A stretch of 64,000 bases of DNA, from contig OY740774.1 of the NCBI GenBank assembly GCA_963513935.1, positions 96,417,668-96,481,667 of the forward strand. The letters run 5' to 3'. Shown piece after piece: positions 9,954-21,800 of the stretch. How positions within the stretch are numbered: the stretch's first letter is position 1; each line of letters opens with the position of its first letter. The position numbers and the translations under genes were made by a program. This stretch comes from Aphrophora alni (lineage: Eukaryota; Arthropoda; Insecta; Hemiptera; Aphrophoridae). The notes below the pieces were generated by a model that saw only the letters and a program-made list of their open reading frames with translations, made no database searches and was not told the origin of the DNA.

Positions 9954-12022
9954 TGTAGCATTTAAATCCAAAAAAGCACTTCCGCAATAACTTAACTCAT
10001 TTCGTAAATATACATTCCACTTTCCGTCGCTTGACAGATGCTGGCATCTAGCGGCCCGCTCCTAAACCAAGCATCACCTGATACTTGAAACCAAAGTACA
10101 TTTTCGCCGGTCAAGCTAGCTTCTCGATTACCGGTCCACAGTCTACATGCGATAACAACATGGTCGACACTCTTCATAACTCCGTTAGCTAAAAGTTTTT
10201 CTTTCTTCTCTCAAAATTACCGTCTTTCTAAAACATCATGTTAAATTACTAATTGTGCGCCTTAGTCTAATAATCTGGTTCAAAAATGTTAAAATTAACC
10301 ATCATTTTCTCGGTACTACCTCACGTGATCTGCGACAGGATTTACCAGGTACTTCAACCTTACAGATTTTGTCATATTATAAATTTTGTTAATTTTTAAA
10401 ATAATTTGTTAATTATCATGTATTCTTTAAAATATGTATTTCATGTTTTATTCAATATTCTATTTCCTTTTGAAACTAAATGATTATAAAAATTTTCTTT
10501 TCTTAAAACATCATTTACAAAATCTTGCAAAGGCACATTTTACGTTTTGAACATTTTTGTGAAATAAGTGCAAACTAGTGTTGAACATTAAATGATCAGA
10601 ATATGAACATGTCAAATATAAAACAATTGAGGAAATTTCTTCTAAATCAGAAAATTTCGTTTTACAAGCTTTTGCAAAATCTTACAAGTCTTATACAAGC
10701 TTTCTTTTAAACAAAATTAAAATATATATAAATAGATTTATAATAATCTAAGAAGCTTTTAAGTACCATCTTAACGAATTTCGGTTATACAATCAATTTT
10801 CTTTAATTTTGGCAAATAATCAGATATTTCTTTAATGATGAACATTAATGCTAAAACATGTCTGATTTTGTACAGACACTAAAAGAACATGTTTTTTGCT
10901 CACAGCTAATATGCAGGTAGGACAAATAGGAGAAATTGGAGAAATAAAGAAATTCTTGTCTCACATTGCGCAAACCAACGAAACATCCTAACAAGTTTCG
11001 TCCTGTTGGCAAAACACGTTTTTTTTGTATAACGTAACTTCACATTTTCAAGTGCATAAAAGTGATGTCTTTTTCTACAGCTGACTTTACAGAACTTTAA
11101 CTAACTCATTTTGTATATGTGCCTAAATTTACTTTCGCAAATATGTGTTCCTTAAGACTATTTTCTAAATGTAGACCTGTGTAGTTAATTATAAAATATA
11201 TATAAAAAACAATTTTTGGGTGGAGCCTGCATGCAATTTTCGGTCCTAACAACCTCCAAGAGGTTAATTTCCAAATTAAAATAATTGACGTCAATTAACA
11301 AAATTTCAAAATTCTAAATTCCTTTTTTTGTTTGTTTAAAATATATAAATTTATTTGGCCAATATAGTTTTTAAGAAATTTTTCAAACCAGTTATATTAT
11401 GTATCTTTAGTTTAGTGATAAACATGTTAACTATAGATATGATTTTTGAACTTAAAATATCAAACTCTTTTATATTTTGTTAAATTCTGTAATTGTTTAA
11501 AAAGAAACTATCATCTTATAAACTAAAAAGGGGGGGATAAGTTTTTTTCTTTTTTTTGAATCTTTTGATTAAATTTTTTTTTTATTATTATACTTTTACA
11601 TTAAGGGCGTATAATCTTTTTTTTTTTGATTAATTATAATTCTGTGAATTATTAAGCTGTGCTCATTGTTTTTTTTGTTAAATTTTTGTAACTATAAATA
11701 TACATATTAAAAGGGGGGATAAATTTTTAGAATCTGTTGATTAAATTTTTTTTTCTAAATTATTATATGTTACAATTAAGGGCTTATAACTTTTACAATT
11801 TATGATATTGTTAATCATAAGTTTTTTTTTATTGATGATTTGTGTCAGGATGTCTTTTGTTGTAAATGACAAAGTCTGAAGCGCCGAAATTTCCTTCTGC
11901 TTTCAATAAACTTGAGCCTTGTTAATTACTAAATTTGTCTTTGTCTTTTTTTTTATTTTTTCTTTTCAAACATTGTTACCATTTTGGTTCCGCCTTTATT
12001 AAATTTAAGTCCCCTGGTAACA
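9954..12022 (+). mobile_element. 3' LTR of the nested element
   Basis: It has the same length as 5715-7783 and is nearly identical in sequence. The polyadenylation signal AATAAA recurs at 11905-11910. It ends in GGTAACA at 12022, followed by the ACTT target duplication and then the remainder of the outer LTR. Confidence 0.88.
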
Positions 12023-13296
12023 ACTTTCTTCAAGTTAATTCGACAGTCTCGTATAGTACCAGCTCCAGGGAAGTTTCAAATAGCAGCTCCAGGAAAGATC
12101 ACCAACTTTACTCAAGTCTGAACAGGAAATCGTCGGGAAAATATTGTCAACGCTCTGTACTTCGCCAGGTTAATAACGGTGCCTACAGAAAGGATCGGCC
12201 TTGCAGGAGACAACGTGACATCCTACAACAGCTTAGTAGAAGAGATCTTCACTACGGACTCCGGCAAACATTCTTCTAGAACTTGTCGTCATCAACAGAT
12301 TCTTCGAGAACTGGACTTCGAGATATTCTAGACAACTCTCAGAAAACATCTCCAAGATCCTCAAACACTCTCAGAATCAGGACGAGCGGACTTGTGCACT
12401 CCACAAAACAAGGTACTGCATAAATCAAGCTTTTTTAATAAATAAAATATTTTTTAATAAACTTGAATTACGTCCAAAATTATTAAACTCAATAAAGTTA
12501 AATAATAACATTTTAAAGACAAAGTAAAGTCAAAGTAAAGCCAATTTTAAATTCATTCAAATAAAGAGATATAAAATACAATAAAATTCGAGTCCAATAA
12601 TAAAGCAAAAGTAACAGATTGGAAAGGAATAAATAATAGGATTCATATTTATGTGTATTAGAATAAGAATATCAATTGTTAGTTTTAGTTATTGTTAAAA
12701 TTGTTTAATATAGTAGATTTTCAGTTTGTTAAAAGAGAAAGCATTTAATAGAAATTGTCAGAAAAGGCGACATTAATTGTTGTAAAAGATTCGAAAGAAA
12801 TCCATTGTTTCTCAAAATTAAAATTAAATTGTAGACTCTTAAATAAATTTGTTAAATTTCATTGTTGAATATTTTAATTAAATCTAACCCATTCAAAGAA
12901 ACTCATTACATTAGAAAGAAGAAAAAGTAAGTGCTCACCAAGTATAAAGTTAAAAATTCAAAACAGAGCAAATTTTGGTGTTAATGAATTAAAGAGCTCC
13001 AAAGGGCACACCCTTTGAAAAAGAGTCTGGAGTTTTAAGAAAGGTAAGCTAGTATAAGAAGTGAATATATTAATATAGTAAAATTTCCTGTGTTAGCATA
13101 AGTTGATTAAAATAAATTATTCTTGTGTGACATAAGAATCAAGAGCCTTATCAAAACTATTAAACTGCGAAGGAATCACTCTCTATTAGAAAGTAGATCG
13201 CGGGGTTGTAGTTGGGGTAAGGTCTTGCAGCGAATTGTGTCCCCCGTAAGAGTGTCTGTCTGAAGAGTCAGTAGCCGGGGGGGGGGGTGCGTTGCA

Positions 13297-13372
<76 letters not shown>
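13297..13372 (+). repeat. (CA)n(TA)n microsatellite
   Basis: About seven AC units are followed by about 31 AT units, abutting the outer LTR end. The equivalent tract in copy B (18865-18895) is much shorter in TA. Confidence 0.95.
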
Positions 13373-13375
<3 letters not shown>

Positions 13376-15856
13376 TGATTTACTGTAAGTATTAGTAATG
13401 GGCCTTTATGTAGATCGTTAAAGTTATCCTACCTGATAATGGAAATAACAAAACAAAATGGGGATTCTAAGGTAATAAAAAGTTATGTTAGAAATTGCAA
13501 TTATGTAGAAGTTATTGTGTTTATTTTATGTATTTACATAGCTTATTTTATTCATTTACCAATATAAATTACGATAATGTAATGAGAAATAAATAATGAC
13601 TTGGTTTATACTTTTCCGTTTATATTTAGAGTTATTGTTTAGATATTGTAGCTCAAGTATCATTGAGGATGGCGACTTTTATGAGATTTTGTGTTCGAGT
13701 TAAAACTATCAAATATCTGAATGTGTTTTTATGTTATTTAAAGCTTAAATCGAGGTTACTTGGTTATTTTGTATTATTGTTACTTCTTTTTCAATAACAA
13801 TAAATATTTTGTTCCGTTTCTTAAAATAGTTTATATTTCATCCCTTTAGCTTTAAAACGGAAAAGCTACATTGCTGATTGCCTAATCATTTTTGTTCGTA
13901 TGTAACCTAATGTTGAAAGACAGTGTGATATCTTTCAAGTGAGCAATATTGTTATTTCGTTAACTATATCTTATAAAAAACTTTAAATGAGGGACCATCT
14001 ACACTTTCTCATAGAACTTAAAAACCGCTTTATAAAACTAGTGGACCCGACAGCATTTTTCCAATATGGCAGCTAAAGATAAAATTCCTTACTTAAACTC
14101 CCAAAACTTATGACGTTTTCGAATATAACATCAAAAGTTAAGTCTGTTTTTACACATGGTTATTTTATATAAACTATTTCTTTTAGTAGCTAAAAGCATT
14201 TAAACTTTAATATCGAGCAGTTTTCATTGGCGACTTTCCATACTTCTTATATTTCCATCAAAATAAAATTGAAATAGACATAATTTTGAAAGTGTAAATT
14301 CTAATAAAGGAATAAAACTTGAAAACTAAATTTATGGGACGCATAAAAACTAGCTTAAATCGACAGTAACTATAAGTAGATTAGGGATAAAACTTTGGGC
14401 TTTTGATTTGACATAAAGTTACATCCCGTTAATTGGGATAAATATTGGTAAAGGAAATATTTTCAGGGGTTTTCTTCGGTAATGTCCGGTATTATATACC
14501 TGGAATATCCCTGATATAAAAAACCTAATCCTCCAAATGCCCACTTAGTCTCTGTGGTCTATGCACGTATTCAGCCAAGGCTTTTTGGAATCTGTAAAGT
14601 GAAATTTAAGTAACCAATACTTTGCCCTTCAAACTTTTATTTAACTAATGTAACAGCAGATATTTCCTGTTGAAACTCCATATTCAAAGATAAAATAAAG
14701 CTTAATTTTATCATTTTATTTAACTGTTTAGCTACAATCGCTTTTCCAACCAAACAGAGTAATAGGTCCGAGCACGACGTATGTAGTTCCAGAAAAAAGG
14801 AGTAAATCGAAATCAGAATTTCGTTTGGATAACCAAACTATTGGCATAATTTAGTAGGAAATATTTATAATTTAGTACCTGAAATAAATGAAATAGACAT
14901 TGACAGGTTGTTTTATTGTCTAACAAGGAGGCTGCTGGTTTAAAAATCGTCAAGACTTTTTAACCAGTCACCAATCTGTGCTTGAACGCTGGGTGGGATG
15001 TCAGTAATACTTTCGTTTTATTTATTTGTTTCATTGGATTCTTGGTCCCAAAGGGCTTGGAAGCATTGACTACACTATTCAATTTAACACATGCAATACC
15101 CCTATTTAACTCGAGGTTCGCCGCTTGTAAAAGTTTCTAGCACGTTAATAGATCATTGGCTTGATACACCGACAATTTGATTATCTATTTTCTGTTATGT
15201 ATTGTTTATTTGAGTAAAAGGTAGATGGGTTTGGAAATATTACCACACCAGTTTTTTTTTTTTTTTTTTTTCCATAGTGTTAATATTGGTGTTATTTAAT
15301 GGAGGGAAGAATAAAAAACCCATTTCAATTCACCAATTAAAGAGCGTTTCCAATTTAAGAAAATGATGCTTGAAGAGCAACAAATTATGCATTAATGGGG
15401 TCTCAGGTGTTTGAGAATATAAATATAATACCGGAAAAAAGACGAAATTTTGAATCCTGTATTGAACCGAGGGAATTTTGATAAACAAAAGTTCAATAAT
15501 ATTGATGTATTAATTATATAAAAAGTAAAATAATGATTGGTATGAGATAACACGATTCATAATTTCAATATAGAAATTGGATAGCTGGAGTAGCGTGCAG
15601 TAACCGGAAGTAGACGCGTGTTTTGTGACCGATGTTCAGCGTGAATTGGCTTCTACATGACATGAATCTTTGGTTTTTAATTTACGGAATATGCGAAAGT
15701 TAACTAATTATTGGACTAATTAAGGTAATGTACCAATTCAAAAATATAAGAAACGTGGACGTTAATGACACACCAAACCTGGTTTGGAAGAGCTTACTAC
15801 TTATTACTACAATTACATTAATAATAATAATAATGTTTTAGTTATTAGGTGTAAGG

Positions 15857-16222
15857 TCAACGTTTGTCAAAAATAACGAGTTCGTAACCAGCTTTACCAT
15901 TCACTTCTCTAATTTCGGATATATTACTCGTGTGCACTAAATACCTTTTCTCTTCTAGGCCAAAAAAACCGTGCTGGGAACTTACCCGACCATTTGGGAA
16001 AACAATAACGTTTGTATATATATAACTGGGTAAACCACTTAACGATACTTGACACTGCAATTCACTGGGTAGACTACTATTGCCTCTCGCCTGCCTGCTA
16101 ATCACATACCCAAGTTGAGCGAAGTCAAATAGCCGAAACGTCGCTTCATAGTCGCGAATCATCACACCCAGTCGACAAATTAAAGAAGAAGAATTTTGTT
16201 TTAAAAACATAATTGAATTCAT
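15857..16222 (-). CDS. Uncharacterised 121-codon frame, copy A
   Basis: I do not recognise this protein. It has no signal peptide, no membrane segment and three Cys; the C-terminal third (RYLVHTSNISEIREVNG, then ELVIFDKR) looks like folded protein rather than low-complexity noise. It could be a small gene, a terminal exon or a remnant. The sequence before ATG 16222 (minus strand) contains no obvious promoter, and no clear acceptor with a pyrimidine tract is seen. The same frame occurs without a change at 21369-21734. Because the flanking non-coding DNA is also identical, the identity does not by itself prove selection. Confidence 0.35.
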   Translation of the reverse strand: MNSIMFLKQNSSSLICRLGVMIRDYEATFRLFDFAQLGYVISRQARGNSSLPSELQCQVSLSGLPSYIYTNVIVFPNGRVSSQHGFFGLEEKRYLVHTSNISEIREVNGKAGYELVIFDKR

Positions 16223-17677
16223 CTACTTCTAAATATATTTACAAAAAGTCATTAAAAGTGGTAAAAATTTAATCTAGTAACATTCATAAAATTCAAGTAC
16301 TTAATGACTAAAACGAAGGGAATGCCAAGGCGCTTATTTATTTCTCAGCTATATTCGTGTCCCAGTGTCTAGCTATATATTTCCGTTGTAATCTTTTTTA
16401 ACTAGAACAGTTTACGTTAAATTAAAGAATTTTTTAATGGAGTAATATTATGCAGACTTGTACTTCAAGTATACGGTAAAACTGAAAATAATATTAACAA
16501 GTAACGAAATTATGAAAATAAATTGCGTAGAAACGTATTTAATACTAAGATGAACTTATTGTACGTTACAAAACTTTGTTTTAAAAGTAACAAGTTCGTT
16601 GGATAAGTAACAAAGCATACATGTTCATAATATCTAACGTCATTTCTTATATTACGCTATAGAAAATATTGATAATAAAAAAAACTTTGAGGTTCAACAT
16701 TACTTCATTGAGAATTCGAAACATGTTTCGATGAGATATTATATGTTTACAGTTTGAAATAACATTAATAAGTGGCGCTAAGCTTAAAGCTTGTGTAGTA
16801 GCTTATAGATAATACTTTACTTTTAGATGCGAATAATATCAAATTCACTCAAAAAATAACAACTAAATGCTTATTTTTTTATCAATAAATCCCACTACTT
16901 GCATTTTTCTTCATTTTGTTTTACTCTGGATTATACTGCATTGTATTGTACACAATACATCCATTGTTCAAGCGTATTACCATAATCCAATTTCCATGTA
17001 TACTTGAAGGTTTTAATTGATTTAACAAATCTACACAGTGGGTAATTTCTAAATAAATAATAAATACAATGGAATACTATATATATAAATATATAGCAAT
17101 CAAATAATGTACATAAAACATTAACTTAACTTTATCTAAATAAAAACTGTTATGTTTTTTACACATATTCATAAAAATTTTAAAAAAATATGAGGCGTAA
17201 CGTAACATTTGTCTAAGAATGATCTAAAGCTTTTGTCAATGGAATAAACATTGATTATGTTTTAGGAATCATGAACTCATTGTTCAATTATATTAAAGTT
17301 AGGTGTTCTCAATTCCTGATTAATCTTGTTTCTCATTCCGGACTACAATTCATATCCTGAACGATACAAGAGAGGGAGAGAGAAGGGGATGATAAATTGT
17401 CTAACCTAGAATAGGAATAGAAATAAAGAGAAACCAGAGAGAGACAGTGTATTTGCAACGAAACGAGAATTGAGACAAGTATAGAGTGAGATAGAGAATA
17501 AACGCTTAGAAAGAAAACACTTTGTCAGGAATTATAGGGGAAAATAAATAAGTAGTATTTTAAATCAGTAAGTATAATTGGATTATAATTAAATAAATAA
17601 TATCATTAGAAACATTTAATCAAATGTATTTAGTTATACAGTTTTAATGAATAATGTATCAAAATAATATTACTATA

Positions 17678-17682
<5 letters not shown>

Positions 17683-17741
<59 letters not shown>
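17683..17741 (+). repeat. (AT)n microsatellite, copy A only
   Basis: About 29 AT units. The matching position in copy B (about 23200) has no expansion, so this arose after the duplication or was lost from copy B. Confidence 0.95.
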
Positions 17742-17742
<1 letters not shown>

Positions 17743-18398
17743 TAATTATATTTAAGTTTCACTTTTGTACATTTACTGTGCGTGTTGTTACCTATTATAT
17801 TCTTTATATCAATGTACATAATTGTGTTAATTAAAAAAACACTAAATATATAAAATAATGTTACAATTTTTGTGATTCGATTGGAAAAAAATTACATTTC
17901 TATATCAATTACAGTTTGCAAAAAAACATAGAGCAACATATGATATATCATGTTAACTGTTATATTTGAGATACATATTAATTAAAATATAAATATTTTA
18001 ATGTTGTAAAAGAATGGGCTATAAGTATGATTGCATGTGTGTATTGTAACATTGGTGGGTATGCTTAAACATTGTGTTAATTATTATTTATTGTTTATTT
18101 TCCTGTTGTAGAATAACTTTTAAGGAGGTTGTATTTGTATAATTATATACTGGAAAGCTTTTAGTAATTAAAATTAACATTGTCTTCCATATTTACCTAA
18201 TTTATTTTATAATATTTAAAAAAATTGTTTTATAATTGTAACTAATATTACTCTAATTTAAATAACTATATACATTTTGGGTCTCACATTTAGTATCATT
18301 TACGAGACCTACTTAAAACATACATTTGTATTAATAAAAAAATGGTTGTTGTTGAGAGAATAGCTAGAGAAATAAGTAAAGATTTTACAAATTAAACT

Positions 18399-18864
18399 GG
18401 TTATGTATAAACAAATATCATTTTAATTATGTTTAAATTCCTACCTCTTACAACACGAGAAGACTTATCAAAAATTAAGTAAATTCATTGCAATTGCTTC
18501 AACATTGATTGACGTTGTAAAATGAGTTAAAGTTACCCTTTTTGTTGTTATCGAGGATTGCTTTAAATTTCTGAATAATGCTCCCCTGTCAATCCAATTC
18601 GTGTCTGTCCGTGGTAGAGTAATTAATTTCATTCGTCGATTGTAATCCTAATTTAATTGCTTTAAGTAATTAATTGTTCTCATCAATTTTACATGTCAGA
18701 CAATAGCGGCTAAATAACATACAACTGAAATTTATTTTTGCTCTAATAAATGATATTCTTAAATTTTGTAAATACGGTTTTTGAATAAAATTAAAATTTA
18801 CTTTTAAAAGCTCTAATTTTGGAAATTTTAGTAACAAATGATCTTTCGATATTCAATAATATGT
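18399..18864 (+). other. Unique spacer between the two duplicate copies
   Basis: A+T-rich, without a coding frame. It may be the end of the original unit that is missing from copy B, or it may have been inserted. Nothing else was recognised. Confidence 0.5.
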
Positions 18865-18895
<31 letters not shown>

Positions 18896-21800
18896 GTTTG
18901 ATTTACTGTAAGTATTAGTAATGGGCCTTTATGTAGATCGTTAAAGTGATACATGATAATGGAAATAACAAAAAAAAAATGGGGATTCTAAGGTAATAAA
19001 AAGTTACGTTAGAAATTGCAATTATGTAGAAGTTATTGTGTTTATTTTATGTATTTACATAGCTTATTTTATTAATTTACCAATATAAATTACGAGAATG
19101 TAATGAGAAATAAATTATTGACTTGGTTTATACTTTTCCGTTTATATTTAGAGTTATTGTTTAGATATTGTAGCTCAAGTATCATTGAGGATGGCGACTT
19201 GTATGAGATTTTGTGTTCGAGTTAAAACTATCAAATATCTGAATGTGTTTTTATGTTATTTAAAGCTTAAATCGAGGTTACTTGGTTATTTTGTATTATT
19301 GTTACTTCTTTTTCAATAGCAATAAATTTTTCTTTCCGTTTCTTAAAATAGTTTATATTTCATCCCTTTAGCTTTAAAACGGAAAAGCTACATTGCTGAT
19401 TGCCTATTAATTTTTTTTCGTATGTAACCTAACGTTGAAAGACAGTGTGATATCTTTCAAGTGAGCAATATTGTTATTTCGTTAACTATATCTTATAAAA
19501 AACTTTAAATGAGGGACCATCTACACTTTCTCATGGAACTTAAAAACCGCTTTATAAAACTAGCTGACCCGACAGCATTTTTCCAATATGGCAGCTAAAG
19601 ATAAAATTCCTTACTTAAACTCCCAAAACTTATGACGAATAAAACATCAAAAGTTAAGTCTGTTTTTACACATGGGTATTTTATATAAACTATTTCTTTT
19701 AGTAGCTAAAAGCATTTAAACTTTAATATCGAGCAGTTTTCATTGGCGAATTTCCATACTTCTTATTTTTCCATCAAAATAAAATTGAAATAGACATAAT
19801 TTGTAAATTCTAATAAAGGAATAAAACTTGTAAACAAAATTTATGGGACGCATAAAAACTAGCTTAAATCGACAGTAACTATAAGTATATTAGGGATAAA
19901 ACTTTGGGCTTTTGATTTGTCATAAAGTTACATTACGTTAAGGGGGATAAATATTGGTAAAGGAAATATTTTCAGGGGTTTTCTTCGGTAATGTCCGGTA
20001 TTATAATTCTAGAATATCCCAGATATTAAAAACCTAATCCTCCAAATGCTCACTTAGTCTCTGTGGTCTATGCACGAATTCAGCTAAGGCTTTTTGAAAT
20101 CTCTAAAGTGAAATATAAGTAACCAATACTTTGCCCTTAAATCTTTTATTTAACTACTTTTAATGTAACAGCGGATATTTCTTGTTGAAACTTCATATTC
20201 AAGGATAAAGTAAAGCTTCATTTTATTATTTTATTTAACTGTTTAGCTACAATCGCTTTTTCAACCAAACAGAGTAATAGATCCGAGCATGACTTTTGTA
20301 GTTCCAGAAAAAGGAGTAAATCGAAATCAGAATTTCGTTTGTAAAACCCAACTATTGCCATAATTTAGCAGGAAATATTTATAATTTAGTACCTGAAATA
20401 AATGAAATAGACATTGACAGGTTGTTTTATTGTCTAACAAGGAGGCTGCTGGTTTAAAAATCGTCAAGACTTTTTAACCTGTCACCAATCAGTGCTTGAA
20501 CGCTGGGTGGGATGTCAATAATACTTTCGTTTTAGTTATTTGTTTCATTAGATTCTTGGTCCCAAAGGGCTTGGAAGCATTGACTACACTATTCAATTTA
20601 ACACATGCAATACCCCTATTTAACTCTAGGTTCGCCGCTTGTTAAAGTTTCTAGCACGTTAATAGATCATTGGCTTGATACACCGACAATTTGATTATCT
20701 ATTTTCTGTTATGTATTGTTTATTTGAGTAAAAGGTAGATGGGTTTGGAAATATTACCACACCAGTTTTTTTTTTTTTTTTTCCATAGTGTTAATATTGG
20801 TGTTATTCAATGGGGGAAAGAAGAAAAACTTTTTTCAATTCACCAATTAAAGTGAGTTTCCAATTTAAGAAAACGCTGCTTGAAAGCAACAAATTATGCA
20901 TTAATGGGGTCTCAGGTGTTTGAGAATATAAATATAATACCGGGGGAAAAGGACGAAATTTTGAATCCTGTATTGAACCGAGGGAATTTTGATAAACAAA
21001 AGTTCAATAATACTGATGTATTAATTATATAAAAAGTAAAATTAATGATTGGTATGAGATAACACGATTCATAATTTCAATATACAAATTGAATAGCTGG
21101 AGTAGCGTGCAGTAACCGGAAGTAGACGCGTGTTTTGTGACCGATGTTCAGCGTGAATTGGCTTCTACATGACATGAATCTTTGGTTTTTAATTTACGGA
21201 ATATGCGAAAGTTAACTAATTATTGGACTAATTAAGGTAATGTACCAATTCAAAAATATAAGAAACGTGGACGTTAATGACACACCAAACCTGGTTTGGA
21301 AGAGCTTACTACTTATTACTACAATTACATTAATAATAATAATAATGTTTTAGTTATTAGGTGTAAGGTCAACGTTTGTCAAAAATAACGAGTTCGTAAC
21401 CAGCTTTACCATTCACTTCTCTAATTTCGGATATATTACTCGTGTGCACTAAATACCTTTTCTCTTCTAGGCCAAAAAAACCGTGCTGGGAACTTACCCG
21501 ACCATTTGGGAAAACAATAACGTTTGTATATATATAACTGGGTAAACCACTTAACGATACTTGACACTGCAATTCACTGGGTAGACTACTATTGCCTCTC
21601 GCCTGCCTGCTAATCACATACCCAAGTTGAGCGAAGTCAAATAGCCGAAACGTCGCTTCATAGTCGCGAATCATCACACCCAGTCGACAAATTAAAGAAG
21701 AAGAATTTTGTTTTAAAAACATAATTGAATTCATCTACTTCTAAATATATTTACAAAAAGTCATTAAAAGTGGTAAAAATTTAATCTAGTAACATTCATA

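Larger units (their letters stand above)
5715..12022 (+). mobile_element. Nested non-autonomous LTR retrotransposon (6308 bp, no coding capacity)
   Basis: Two direct repeats of exactly 2069 bp (5715-7783 and 9954-12022), each starting TG and ending CA, enclose 2170 bp. ACTT flanks the element on both sides (5711-5714 and 12023-12026), a target duplication of the size Gypsy elements make. A primer-binding site follows the first repeat and a polypurine tract precedes the second. The interior shows only short, composition-driven frames and no gag, protease, RT or integrase, so it fits the large-retrotransposon-derivative (LARD) class. It lies in the LTR of another element, so it is the younger of the two. 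Confidence 0.85.
4587..13296 (+). mobile_element. 3' LTR of the outer element, split by a nested retrotransposon
   Basis: Proposed limits are TGCAACG at 4587-4593 and CGTTGCA at 13290-13296, a 7-bp inverted repeat of the TG...CA type. Removing the nested element (5715-12022) and one ACTT copy leaves about 2398 bp. Only the last 752 bp can be compared with the 5' LTR inside this window. The left limit is therefore inferred from the polypurine tract and terminal repeat; a start at 3946 after the earlier purine run is the alternative. The LTR holds no recognisable gene; a 101-codon frame at 5158-5463 is probably chance. Confidence 0.55.
13297..18398 (+). repeat. Copy A of a 5-kb direct duplication
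   Basis: The unit starts at a (CA)n(TA)n tract and then TTTGATTTACTGTAAG, and ends near ACAAATTAAAC. It matches 18865-23869 along its length with scattered substitutions and indels, apart from a tract at about 15582-16790 where I see no difference. The outer retrotransposon ends exactly at the left microsatellite. A unique 466-bp segment (18399-18864) separates the copies. Apart from the 121-codon minus-strand frame no gene is visible. Confidence 0.85.

Noticed and set aside
9440..9958. Overlapping Pro/Ser-rich frames inside the nested element
   Set aside because: Two overlapping frames of similar length plus tandem GGCCCTTCTGGCC blocks indicate composition rather than coding.
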